DNA from: CAVUMR01 sp963742715
GTDB taxonomy: Bacteria; Actinomycetota; Actinomycetes; Mycobacteriales; Micromonosporaceae
Direction: 5' to 3'
DNA: 64,000 nucleotides
Assembly (NCBI GenBank): GCA_963742715.1
Contig: CAVUMR010000002.1
Location: 2,418,001-2,482,000, forward strand
Both the position numbers and the translations under genes were made by a program. The first letter of the stretch is position 1; every line of letters starts with the position of its first letter. This document shows positions 1-8,298 of this stretch, in pieces. The notes under the pieces were generated by a model. That model worked only from the letters and a program-made list of their open reading frames with translations. It was not told where the DNA came from and did no database searches.

Positions 1-1963
1 GATCGGCGACATCGTGCACCGGCTCGCCGTCGGCTGGGTGCCACCCGAACTGGTCGGACCCGCCGTACTCACCCGGCACGACGATGAGATCGCCGGGACG
101 GAGCCGTCCGGGATCGACGAGCTCCGCATCCCCCGATGACCGGTATCGCAGGACGGCAACGCGGCCATCGTCGAGTCGTGCCCGCTTGACCGCTCGCGCA
201 GGCGTTACGTCGTCGTCGGGACCATCCGCGCCCGGCCGGTTCTCCTGGTCGGATGCCTGCGGGTCGACCTGGGCCGCCAGCAACCAACGACGAACGGCGC
301 CAATCGGGACGGCCAGGCCCTCGCCCGAGACCGGCGGGAGTAGATCCACGGTCGGCCGCCAGCGATCCGGCCGATCCAGGTCGAGGCCAGATCGCCACAC
401 GACGGTCACGTCCGGTCTGACGTCGGTGTCGATGCCATGCAGATATGGCGCAACCGGCGGATCCGGGTGCGGCGCAGGCGAGGTACGCGCCCAGCAGTCC
501 AAGGTCGCAGCGGTCAGGACAGGCGGGCAGGGCTGGACAGGCCGGAGCTCGGCGGAGTCAGCCACCGCCACCAGGGCACGCAGAGCCGCAGGCGAGACAT
601 CGAGTCCACCGATGAGCGTCGTCGGATTCAGCCGCGCGTCGCCCCGAACCGGATCGGTCAGCGTGGCTAACCAGGTCCACGTCGCGAGCCGTGCTGGTCC
701 GTACACCGGATCGTCGTCGTCAACCGTGCTGTCCTGAACGACGAAGGCCGGTGCGTCGTCGGAGCCACCGAGCCGATTGAGGCGTCCGAGTCGTTGCACG
801 AGGTTCGGCAGCGGAGCCGACTCCGTGACCAGCGCATCGAAATCGACGTTCGCGCCGACCTCGATCGTCTGCGTGGCGACGACAATCATCGGCGTGCCTT
901 CACGGGTGCGGCTGACACCGATTCTCCGGTAATGCAGGCCCAGCAGCCGGTCGCGATCAACTGGCCGGATCCGGCCGGTGAGCAGGATCGATTCGACCTC
1001 GGATCCCAACCGGGTGAACACTTCGCGTGCCCGGGCCACGGTATTCACGACGACCCCGACGACCTGGCCCGAGTCCGGACTCACAGCAAGCTTGCTGGCG
1101 ATCGAGGCCAATGCCTCCGGCACCGCGGTGGCGGCCGTCGTGCGGGTGGCCTTCACCTCTACCAACCGCATCCGTTTTGCCGCGCGGAGGCGCTTGCCGG
1201 CGGTCGGATCAACCTCGTCAGCCGCGCTGATCCGATGCACCCACCGGCCGTCCGCTGCCGTGTCCGCCGAAGTCGCCGACATGGTTACAAGCACCGGAGG
1301 TCTGACCTGATCGTGCCGACCATCGGTGTCGCGCGTCTGCTGATCCACCTCCTGCCCACTCGTCAGCGTGGTAGTCAGCGCCTCGGCCAGATGTGCCTCG
1401 TCCACCACGATCAAGCTGTCGGTGCCGACAAGCGCGGCGTCGATGCTGCGTGCGTAGTCGGTGACGCCATAGCCGCGGAACAGCAGCCGGCTGCCAATCT
1501 GGTCGACCGTCCCGGTCACGATCGCGTACCGGTCAGGCCGCTCCAGCCACAACCAGTCCCAGGTGACCCCTCCCCGCATTCGGGCGACCTCCAGGACGGG
1601 CCCGTCATCCCCGCGCCGTAGAGCTTCGGCGACACATTGGGAGACCGGCCCTGCGTGCTGATCGCCGCCGTGCCCGTCAAGAGCATCGGCCAGGCACTTC
1701 GCGTGCTCGTACGCCTCATCGACCACGATCCGGCGGTCCACCACGAAGAACATCCGACGGCGGCCGAGATCGCGCCGCATCGCGGCAAGAAACACCGCGA
1801 CGTCCAGCACGGAGGTCTTGCCTAGGCCGGTCGGAACATCGATGACGCCTGGCCAGCATCCCGCCGCGAGAGTGGACTCCAACAACGCCACCTGCCACGG
1901 AAATGGCTTTCGGCCTCCGTGGACCTCGGCCACAAAGCGGCGGAAGTCATCAACGGTCAGCAT
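1..1963 (-). CDS. cas3: Cas3 helicase of type I-G (I-U) CRISPR-Cas, 3' end cut by window edge
   Basis: This is the DNA helicase/nuclease recruited to degrade targets in type I CRISPR interference. I translated the minus strand directly: an open frame of about 654 codons starts at the ATG at 1963 and leaves the window without a stop. It carries a Walker A motif (PTGLGKTS, about residues 44-51), the box VVDEAH (about 186-191), a motif III TMSAT, a motif V region with ATQTIEVGANVDFD, and the motif VI signature QRLGRLNRLG. No HD nuclease motif is seen in the visible part; in this subtype it usually lies C-terminally, so it would be outside the window. The start overlaps the end of csb2 by 14 bases, so the two are probably translationally coupled. 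The order csb1-csb2-cas3 supports type I-G; csx17/cas8, cas4-cas1 and cas2 would be expected further left. Confidence 0.9.
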   Translation of the reverse strand, partial: MLTVDDFRRFVAEVHGGRKPFPWQVALLESTLAAGCWPGVIDVPTGLGKTSVLDVAVFLAAMRRDLGRRRMFFVVDRRIVVDEAYEHAKCLADALDGHGGDQHAGPVSQCVAEALRRGDDGPVLEVARMRGGVTWDWLWLERPDRYAIVTGTVDQIGSRLLFRGYGVTDYARSIDAALVGTDSLIVVDEAHLAEALTTTLTSGQEVDQQTRDTDGRHDQVRPPVLVTMSATSADTAADGRWVHRISAADEVDPTAGKRLRAAKRMRLVEVKATRTTAATAVPEALASIASKLAVSPDSGQVVGVVVNTVARAREVFTRLGSEVESILLTGRIRPVDRDRLLGLHYRRIGVSRTREGTPMIVVATQTIEVGANVDFDALVTESAPLPNLVQRLGRLNRLGGSDDAPAFVVQDSTVDDDDPVYGPARLATWTWLATLTDPVRGDARLNPTTLIGGLDVSPAALRALVAVADSAELRPVQPCPPVLTAATLDCWARTSPAPHPDPPVAPYLHGIDTDVRPDVTVVWRSGLDLDRPDRWRPTVDLLPPVSGEGLAVPIGAVRRWLLAAQVDPQASDQENRPGADGPDDDVTPARAVKRARLDDGRVAVLRYRSSGDAELVDPGRLRPGDLIVVPGEYGGSDQFGWHPADGEPVHDVAD

Positions 1964-3416
1964 CTCGACCCCCGTACGGGTCGCCGACGTCGGCCAGCTG
2001 GCGGCTGAGGTCACCGCTCCGTTTCCACCAGTCGGGGACGAAGACTCCGCAACCGAGGTAGCGAAGGGCACCGACGAGGATCGGACCGAGCACCGGACGC
2101 GCGAAGGTGATGCGGCAATGAACCATCGGTCGCCGCGGTCGATTGGGCGGAATGGTCCCCCGCCTCGGTAGATACACAGCCCCGGCCGGCACAGCGCCAG
2201 GCAGGATCTCCACCGACTCCGGCTCCGGCAGACCCGCGGTGCAGACCGCCGTCGCCACCGTGGCCGGTACCTGATCAGCGCTGGAGAAACGATCAAGCAT
2301 CACGGGCGTCGCGGTGACCCAGGTCCGGGCGCCGCCGCCTCGGACCGCGATCCATCGATCGGGCATGAGTCCTCGCGTGACAGGCGTCCCATCCGCATAC
2401 CGCAGGCCAAGTCGGATCCTGCCGGCAGACAGCTCCCGCAGTGGGTGGTCCGGATGCGCGATCGATCGCAGCAGAGCCAGCCGATCGGCTCGAGTAAGGC
2501 CGTCCGGCACCGCGACCCCCACACCGAGAATGTGCCCGTCCGAATACCGGAAACCGACATCGAGCAAAGCGAGGTATGCGACATGTGGACGGCCGTCCGC
2601 GCCGTGCCCGCATACCTGCGCCGGCACCGGATCCGGCACCCGACTGATGACGGCCTGCCGCAGCGCATCGGTGATGCTGAGCAGCCGATCGCCGCTTACC
2701 GGCACGGATGGGCGCTCGATGGCGAATATCAGTAGATCGGAGTACGGGGATGCGACCGGAGAATCGGCTCCGGCCGCCGAAGTCCTGTCGTCGTACGGCG
2801 CGTACGCAAGGGTGCGGCCAACCTCCCAGGCCCGGCCCCCTTGCGCGTAGGTGTCCCGCAAGGTGTCCGTGTACCCGGAAAAGGGCACTCGCAGTTCCTC
2901 GGATCGCGCCGCGCCGAGCGTGGTGGGTCGCCACTGTTGCCAGGATGAGTCCGGCTCGGGAGTCGACGGCACGACACTCACCTCGGCCGGACAAGTCGAC
3001 CGGCCGAGGTACGGCACCCGCCTGGCGAGCCTCAGGATCCGACCCAAGGTCGCGTCGTCCGGCTCTGCCGACGGCCAACAGATCGCGAACCGGTCGCTTG
3101 CCGGCGACACAGAGGCGCGTTGCTTGAATCCGTTGATGCGGCCAGGCCAGGTCTGGCTCTTCCCCTTGGCCTCGATGCTGTTGGTCACGACGAAACCGCT
3201 GGCAGTCGTATCAGTGTGATCCATGGCGGAGTGCACGTCTGGCGGAGGCTGCGCCTCCAGCCAACGCAGCGCTTCCCAGTCCGCGGGCTCGGTCGCGGAC
3301 GCGACCAGAGCGCAGAACAAGCGGGCCGGATGGGGCGGCCACTCCGCCTCGGATGGCCGGAGTGCGGCAGCGTCGTACCGTTCGGCCCGGAGCCGGACGA
3401 TCAAGGTCAGTGCCAC
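1950..3416 (-). CDS. csb2: Csb2, type I-G CRISPR Cas5/Cas6-like protein (GSU0054 family)
   Basis: Csb2 of type I-G (I-U) systems is a RAMP-type Cascade subunit thought to combine Cas5 (crRNA 5' handle) and Cas6 (pre-crRNA processing) functions. The 488-residue protein begins MALTLIVRLRAERYDAA and has the N-terminal segment EWPPHPARLFCALVASA, a pattern I recognise from the GSU0054 family. It sits five bases after the csb1 stop and overlaps cas3, so the three form one operon. The family call rests on recognised sequence pattern plus context, without an alignment. The Cas5/Cas6 fusion role is known for the family and is not shown by visible catalytic residues here. Confidence 0.85.
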   Translation of the reverse strand: MALTLIVRLRAERYDAAALRPSEAEWPPHPARLFCALVASATEPADWEALRWLEAQPPPDVHSAMDHTDTTASGFVVTNSIEAKGKSQTWPGRINGFKQRASVSPASDRFAICWPSAEPDDATLGRILRLARRVPYLGRSTCPAEVSVVPSTPEPDSSWQQWRPTTLGAARSEELRVPFSGYTDTLRDTYAQGGRAWEVGRTLAYAPYDDRTSAAGADSPVASPYSDLLIFAIERPSVPVSGDRLLSITDALRQAVISRVPDPVPAQVCGHGADGRPHVAYLALLDVGFRYSDGHILGVGVAVPDGLTRADRLALLRSIAHPDHPLRELSAGRIRLGLRYADGTPVTRGLMPDRWIAVRGGGARTWVTATPVMLDRFSSADQVPATVATAVCTAGLPEPESVEILPGAVPAGAVYLPRRGTIPPNRPRRPMVHCRITFARPVLGPILVGALRYLGCGVFVPDWWKRSGDLSRQLADVGDPYGGRDADR

Positions 3417-3421
3417 CGGCC

Positions 3422-4567
3422 CTACTCTCCCGCGTCGATGGCTTGAGTCAGGGAGAACTCGATCGCGGTAGCGAGTTGCGCTGTCGGCGTCACGGTGATC
3501 GTGTCGTGGGCCATCGGCAGGCCCGCCCGCTCGGCGCGATCCCGCAGCTCATGGAACAGGTCCAGCGCGCCTGCCGCGTCACAGTCGAACGACTCCCGGT
3601 CCCCACCGTCCCGCTCGAACGCGAGGACCTCTGAGGTGCGGGTCAGGTCGCAACCGGACCGGAGCCAGATCGACGGCCGTCCGAATGCGAGCCGGTCTCC
3701 GGCCAGCGCCAAGGCGGCGAGCGCTGCCCGAGCCAGTTGGCTCGCTTCCTCTGACGCGTCACCGAAGCGCAGGCGCTCCAACCCGGCAAAAGAGATCCAC
3801 GCCTGCCGCCGAATCACCGCGACCGTCACACCGCCGTGCGAGGGGTTCGGCGCGATGTTGCCGTGACCGATCTCGCTGAGCTTCGTGCCCCTCGCCTTCG
3901 TACCCTCGGCGTGGTACTGCCAGTCACCCTCCGCCTTCGTCTTGTCGTCGACGGCGCCTTTCAGGTTCACCGGATCCATCCGGCCGCCCCGTCGATCACC
4001 GATGACCGGCTCGATGCCGAACATCATCGATGTGTACAGCCGGGCGAACTTCGGCCAGCGCCCCTTTCGGTGCGAGTCCCACGCCCCGAACAGCAATGAG
4101 CAGGGCTCGCGAAGGTACAGCGGGCGCACGTCCTCGACGGTCGCGGCGCGGATCGCCTGACCGACATCGCTCTTGTCGAACCGGACGCCGTCGATCTCAC
4201 TGTCCCGGAGATAGGCGTCGGCGTACCGATGTGGGAAGTCGAGGGACGTTAACCGGGGCGCCCCGGGGATCTTCGGCATCGCCAGCTCGAAGATTGGCAG
4301 GTCCAGCTTGCCGCGCTCGTGCGCACGGCCCAGCGCCTCCTCGATCCGGTTGGCCTGGGACGGCACTTGATCGATCACGACCGTGTCCTTGGGAGTGCCG
4401 TCGATCCAGCGCTTCTCGGTCAGATACGGACCGTCCGGATAGGTCGGCGGCATCACTTTGCCGCCCGGCCCTCCAACTGGTTGGTGAGTCGACTCAACGA
4501 CGATTCCGGTATCAGTCCGATCCTCACCAACGCCGGCTATCAACCTGTCTGCCAGATTCCTATCCAT
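3422..4567 (-). CDS. csb1: Csb1, type I-G CRISPR Cas7-like backbone protein (GSU0053 family)
   Basis: Csb1 (Cas7u) forms the crRNA-binding backbone of the type I-G effector complex. The 381-residue protein contains the family hallmark PSQANR at about residues 69-74. I chose the ATG at 4567 because GGAGAGG lies just upstream of it; an in-frame ATG ten codons earlier (4597) has no such site. It is the first gene of the csb1-csb2-cas3 operon, so the promoter should lie in the 250 bases between it and the small ORF at 4821-4937. Several His, Asp and Arg-rich loops are present, as is common in RAMP proteins. The family identification is firm from motif and context together. Confidence 0.88.
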   Translation of the reverse strand: MDRNLADRLIAGVGEDRTDTGIVVESTHQPVGGPGGKVMPPTYPDGPYLTEKRWIDGTPKDTVVIDQVPSQANRIEEALGRAHERGKLDLPIFELAMPKIPGAPRLTSLDFPHRYADAYLRDSEIDGVRFDKSDVGQAIRAATVEDVRPLYLREPCSLLFGAWDSHRKGRWPKFARLYTSMMFGIEPVIGDRRGGRMDPVNLKGAVDDKTKAEGDWQYHAEGTKARGTKLSEIGHGNIAPNPSHGGVTVAVIRRQAWISFAGLERLRFGDASEEASQLARAALAALALAGDRLAFGRPSIWLRSGCDLTRTSEVLAFERDGGDRESFDCDAAGALDLFHELRDRAERAGLPMAHDTITVTPTAQLATAIEFSLTQAIDAGE

Positions 4568-4820
4568 TTTCCTCTCCCCGTGATGGGTGGACCGCAACTA
4601 GCCGGTCCCCGAATCTTTGTACCAGCGAACGGCGGCAAGTCCGGGCCATGCGCTGATACCTGACGATTGAAGCGTGGATTACGCAAAGGGTCGATTGGGC
4701 GCCGGTCGAGTGGGATCACTGCAAAGCAGACATGAGCGGAATTGTCGGGCAGCCTTGCCGGTAATACCAAGCCGGCTAATGCCGCAATGGTGTCCGCCCA
4801 CGTCCACGTCGAGTGCGCCG

Positions 4821-4937
4821 TTAGCGGACCAACAGGCGCCACAAACCAACAACGACAGCCACACCGAGGAGCGCTACCAGAAACCGCAGAACACGCGGCC
4901 AGCCGTCGTCAGCTGCCCATTTCACCAGTTCCCACAC
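4821..4937 (-). CDS. Small single-pass membrane protein, 38 residues, function unknown
   Basis: A GTG-started minus-strand ORF of 38 residues, below usual gene-calling limits. GGAGGA lies just upstream of the start, a strong ribosome site. The product begins MWELVKWAADDGWPRVLRF and continues into a hydrophobic stretch (about residues 19-33) that ends WRLLVR, giving one transmembrane helix with an amphipathic Trp-rich N-terminus and a short basic tail. It is on the same strand as the CRISPR-Cas operon, about 250 bases upstream of csb1. Such short membrane proteins can be toxins, accessory factors of defence operons or neutral. I do not recognise the family. The strong ribosome site and clean hydrophobic segment make it more than a chance ORF. 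Confidence 0.5.
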   Translation of the reverse strand: MWELVKWAADDGWPRVLRFLVALLGVAVVVGLWRLLVR

Positions 4938-5489
4938 GTCTCCTCCAACCGGGCATGCGCGCCTTCATTAGGCTGCTAGGTGTGACCGGCAGCCAGTTCA
5001 CTTCAGATCTTGGCTTACCCGGCACGAACCAAACTGTGAATGGGCAGCCAGGCAAATCCCAAGCAGCCGGATTTCAGGCGTGTCGTGCCTCAACTACGCG
5101 ACATGCAATATAAGGCACCCAACTGTCCACGCCTGAAGCAGCGATGACGCAGCGCCGCTCGACGATGTCGTCGCCACGATTCTCGGACACCCTCAGCCCG
5201 ATCTCGAATAGGCGGCCAGCCCTGTTCCCACGTGGTTGGGCAATGGTTCGCGACACGCCGGTAGCGAGCGCGTTGCGATGATCATTTACCCAACCAAGTC
5301 GGGAGGGGCGGAGGACCGTGAGGACCCGAAGTTGCCGGAAGAAGCTCAACCGATCCGCCCGGTGCGCGTCATAGGAGGCGACACCCACCGGTGCCGTCCC
5401 TTCGATGGCTGGACTGTCATGACGTACGCAATGCATCGGTTGCGTCCGGCCTCCGGGCCGGTCGCGGCCCACACTGGGCTCAGCGGTCC
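4938..5489. other. Intergenic region, lower GC, no convincing gene
   Basis: About 550 bases between the small membrane ORF and the sigma factor gene. Base composition looks less GC-rich than the flanking core genes. One minus-strand open frame (5074-5532) has protein-like residues near its end, around 5074-5270, but no good start. It could be a decayed gene. I see no repeat array, tRNA or strong hairpin. The promoter of the sigma factor gene should lie near the right end. Confidence 0.4.
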
Positions 5490-6017
5490 ATGACCGCGCC
5501 GGGTATCCGGGTCGGGGGGCCGAGCGTGGCACGCTCAGTCGACGAACGGGTCGCGTGGCGGGAGTTGTACCTCGCCACCTATCCCACGCTGGCCGGATGG
5601 GTCCGGCGCATGGTCGACGACGACCAGACCGCGCACGAGATCGCGTCCGAGGCGTTCACCCGGCTGATGTCGCACTGGTCGCGCCCGGACGATCCACGCG
5701 CCTATCTCTACAAGATCGCCACCAACCTGGTCCGCGACCGCTGGCGACGAACCAGCCGGGAGCGGGTGGCTCTGCGCACCGTGGCCGCCGGAGCGCAGGA
5801 CGAGCGGGCAGCCGCGCCGGACAGCGACCTGCAACTCCGTGCCCTGCTCGAGCCTCTTCCCCGGCACCAGCGGATGGCTGTCGTGCTGCACTACCTCGCC
5901 GGCCTGTCCATCCACGAGGTGGCCGACGCAGTCGGGCGCCCCGAAGGCACTGTCAAATCGGACCTGCACCAGGCGAGGGCGCGGCTCCGCATAGAACTGG
6001 ACGGCAGCCATGACTGA
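5490..6017 (+). CDS. ECF-type RNA polymerase sigma factor (SigE-like/sigma-70 family)
   Basis: This directs RNA polymerase to a specific promoter set, usually under control of a membrane anti-sigma partner. The region-2 helix includes AYLYKIATNLVRDRWRR and region 4 includes LPRHQRMAVVLHYLAGLS followed by the helix-turn-helix VADAVGRPEGTVKSDLHQA; the 175-residue length is normal for the group. The ATG at 5490 has a weak ribosome site. A GTG at 5526, with GGGGG about nine bases upstream, is an equally good start and would remove 12 residues. The last eight bases overlap the next gene, so sigma factor and membrane partner are co-translated. The target regulon cannot be read from this window. Confidence 0.9.
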   Translation: MTAPGIRVGGPSVARSVDERVAWRELYLATYPTLAGWVRRMVDDDQTAHEIASEAFTRLMSHWSRPDDPRAYLYKIATNLVRDRWRRTSRERVALRTVAAGAQDERAAAPDSDLQLRALLEPLPRHQRMAVVLHYLAGLSIHEVADAVGRPEGTVKSDLHQARARLRIELDGSHD

Positions 6018-6762
6018 CCCGCGCGATCCCTTCGACGAGTGGCTGGCCGCCCGGCCGGTCGAACCGTTGTCGCCGCAGCCCGGCGACTTCGAGCGGATCA
6101 GCCGCTCGGCCCGCCGCCGCCGCTGGTTGAAGACGACCGGCGTCGCCGCGACGGTGCTGATCCTGGCCACCGGTGCGGCCGGTCTGGTCCGTACCCTGCC
6201 GGTCTCCCACGAGGTCGAACCGGGACCGACGGCCGCGGCGCCCACCTCCGCGGCGCCGTCCCCGGTACCAACGAGGTCGCCGGCCTCCTCGCAGTCCAGC
6301 CATTCGCCCGCGGCCGGCTCCAGCCCGTCCGCCAAGCCATCACCCGGCCGGTGTACCTCCGGGCAGTTGCGCGTCAGCGTGGGCGTCACCGACAGCCCGT
6401 CCGGGCACCTCGGCAAGCTCATCGTGTTCACCAACGCGTCCGGTCGGGCCTGCACGATGTACGGCCACCCCGGCGTCTCGTTCCTCACCTCGTCCGGTAC
6501 CCAGGTGAACGTGCCCGCGCAGTGGACCGGTCGACCGTCCGCGCCGGTCACGGTGCCTCCCGGCGGGACGGCGCAGGCCGTACTCCTGCTGGTGAACGTC
6601 ACGAACTATCCGCCCGACCAGTGCACGGCCGTACCGGTCGCCAGGGTGCGCGTCTATCCACCGGACCAGACGACACCGCTGTACGCCCCGGCAGCACTCC
6701 AGGTCTGCTCGGTCAACGGCGCCGGCATCGCGCGGATCTACCCGGTCGTGCCCCACCCCTGA
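6010..6762 (+). CDS. Membrane-anchored DUF4232 protein, likely sigma-factor partner
   Basis: A 250-residue protein co-transcribed with the ECF sigma factor. Residues 1-37 are cytoplasmic and Arg-rich at the end (RSARRRRWLK). One membrane helix follows (about 38-58), then a Pro/Ser/Thr-rich extracytoplasmic linker, then a DUF4232-like domain starting near CTSGQLRVSV and containing the conserved-looking GRACTMYGHPGVSFL. The short N-terminal part lacks a visible zinc-binding HxxxCxxC anti-sigma motif. The partner role is inferred from the overlap with the sigma gene and the inside-membrane-outside layout. The DUF4232 domain may sense or bind something outside the cell; its ligand is unknown. Confidence 0.75.
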   Translation: MTDPRDPFDEWLAARPVEPLSPQPGDFERISRSARRRRWLKTTGVAATVLILATGAAGLVRTLPVSHEVEPGPTAAAPTSAAPSPVPTRSPASSQSSHSPAAGSSPSAKPSPGRCTSGQLRVSVGVTDSPSGHLGKLIVFTNASGRACTMYGHPGVSFLTSSGTQVNVPAQWTGRPSAPVTVPPGGTAQAVLLLVNVTNYPPDQCTAVPVARVRVYPPDQTTPLYAPAALQVCSVNGAGIARIYPVVPHP

Positions 6763-6922
6763 GGTGTCCGGGCAACGTGGCAGCGGTCTCCTACAGGTAC
6801 AAACCACGCAGTTGCGCGTGTACGCCCGAGCCCGGGTCGCCGGCCATCGCGGCGAGAGTCGCGCGCACCGTGGCGACGCGGTCGGGACCGTGTTGGCGGG
6901 CCAGCCGCTGCTCGCCCTCGGC

Positions 6923-8089
6923 CTACCCGTAGCTGGCCGCTTCTGCCATGGCGTGCAGTTGGGTCGTCATCCACGGGTACGGGTCGGAAACGGGTCGCCG
7001 GTTTTCGCGGCAGCGTTCACGCACCTCCATGAGGGGCTTGGCAGCCACATACCGGCGACCACGCCGCTCACCGGTCGCCCGCAGCAGGCCGAGATCAGTC
7101 AGGGTCGCGAGATCACGGGTGGCGGTGCGTTGCTCCACACCGGACAACTTGATGTAGCCGCTGCGCCGTAGCCGGTAACCCAGGACCGCCTCGTACAGCA
7201 AGCCGGTCACGCGGTCCGGGAGCTGGTGTTCGGCGGTCAGCTCATCCAGTTCCTGCCAAACCGCAGACACCTCGTCGACCCGTTGCGCCACGGTCTGCGC
7301 CTGCATGTGATGCGCCCGCAGGTTGAACGAGACCCAGAGACCGGCGTCGTTCTTCGGGCGCCATTCGCCTTGGCCGGTGACGAGCAGGATCCGGTAGTAG
7401 TCGTCGGTGCTGCGCCCGAGCCACTCCTCGATGCTGAAAAATGCCGGCTCGACGATGGCCTCCCGGGACAGCACGAGGGTCTGCAGGGCACGCGCCATCC
7501 GGCCGTTGCCATCCCTGAACGGATGGATCATCACCAGGTTGAGATGGGCCATCGCCGCGCGCACGATCGGATCGACCTCCGGCTCGTGGCGAAGCCTGGT
7601 GGCTAGCGCCTCCATGAGTGCTGGCACGAGTTCCGCGTCGGGACCCTCGTATACCCGGCGGTCGGTCCGGTCGTCCTGCACGAAGATCGGGCCGGTGCGG
7701 TACTGGCCGGGGCTCTTGGCCAGGTCATGGGCGAGCATCATGTAGTGCATTCCGCGCAGCCCCGAGGCGTCGATGGCGAAGTGCGGATCACCAGCCAGCT
7801 GCAGGACGAACCCCAGCGCGTGTCGATAACCCCGGATCTCGGCGAACGTACGCTCGTCGGCGCCGAGCGGCTCCTCGTCGTCGAGAGCGGCAGCCGCATC
7901 GTCCTCGTCCACGACGTACCCCTCGATGCTGTTGGAACCGCGGATCGCGCGGGCGAGCATCGTCCTGCGGAGGCCACCCTGCCAGCGCCGAGGCACCCGC
8001 AGCATCGCGGCAAGCTCTCGGCGCATGTCGTGGATCTCGTCCAGCACGGCCACGTCACCGAGTCCGAGCGACGGCGTCTCGTAGATCAT
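6923..8089 (-). CDS. Fic/DOC family protein, probable AMP-transferase with winged-helix tail
   Basis: Fic proteins transfer AMP (or related groups) from a nucleotide to target proteins. The catalytic loop HPFRDGNGRMAR lies at residues 189-200 and matches HxFx(D/E)GNGRxxR fully, so the protein should be active. An N-terminal SNSIEG (52-57) matches the inhibitory (S/T)xxxE(G/N) motif, whose Glu blocks ATP in autoinhibited class II Fic proteins. The C-terminus (about 300-370) has a winged-helix pattern, including ATRDLATLTDLGLLRATG, suggesting DNA or protein binding. I prefer the ATG at 8089; a GTG at 8095 is also in frame. It is a single gene with no antitoxin beside it, in line with built-in inhibition. 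The target is unknown. Confidence 0.9.
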   Translation of the reverse strand: MIYETPSLGLGDVAVLDEIHDMRRELAAMLRVPRRWQGGLRRTMLARAIRGSNSIEGYVVDEDDAAAALDDEEPLGADERTFAEIRGYRHALGFVLQLAGDPHFAIDASGLRGMHYMMLAHDLAKSPGQYRTGPIFVQDDRTDRRVYEGPDAELVPALMEALATRLRHEPEVDPIVRAAMAHLNLVMIHPFRDGNGRMARALQTLVLSREAIVEPAFFSIEEWLGRSTDDYYRILLVTGQGEWRPKNDAGLWVSFNLRAHHMQAQTVAQRVDEVSAVWQELDELTAEHQLPDRVTGLLYEAVLGYRLRRSGYIKLSGVEQRTATRDLATLTDLGLLRATGERRGRRYVAAKPLMEVRERCRENRRPVSDPYPWMTTQLHAMAEAASYG

Positions 8090-8096
8090 CTTCACT

Positions 8097-8160
8097 CTCT
8101 GTCTCCAATTAAGAGACAGAGCTAGCCGGCACGGCGCCTGATGTCCTTATGTAAGAGACA
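8097..8160. promoter_or_regulatory. Candidate operator of the fic gene: palindrome plus direct repeat
   Basis: Directly upstream of fic lies a perfect inverted repeat with arms CTCTGTCTC (8097-8105) and GAGACAGAG (8113-8121) around seven bases. TAAGAGACA occurs at 8110-8118 and again at 8152-8160, 42 bases apart, which is four helical turns. The arrangement suits a dimeric regulator bound at two sites. The fic product itself has a winged-helix tail, so autoregulation is possible. The binding protein is inferred, not known. Confidence 0.45.
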
Positions 8161-8298
8161 TTGAGACGTCGGATTCTGCCGACGCAGCCGTCAACGCCAC
8201 CACCCGAACACCCAAGATCATCGTTTGGTACACGTCGGATGCACTCAAGTGCGCAGACCGTGCGCCAATCCGCGATCTTGAGGGAGACGGGGAAAGAA

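Noticed and set aside
4568..5489. CRISPR array next to the Cas operon
   Set aside because: I looked for regularly spaced 25-40-base repeats upstream of csb1 and found none; an array would have to be outside the window.
5074..5532. Minus-strand open frame with a protein-like end
   Set aside because: No good start, its first part is antisense to the sigma factor gene start, and I recognise no family. Kept only as a possible remnant.
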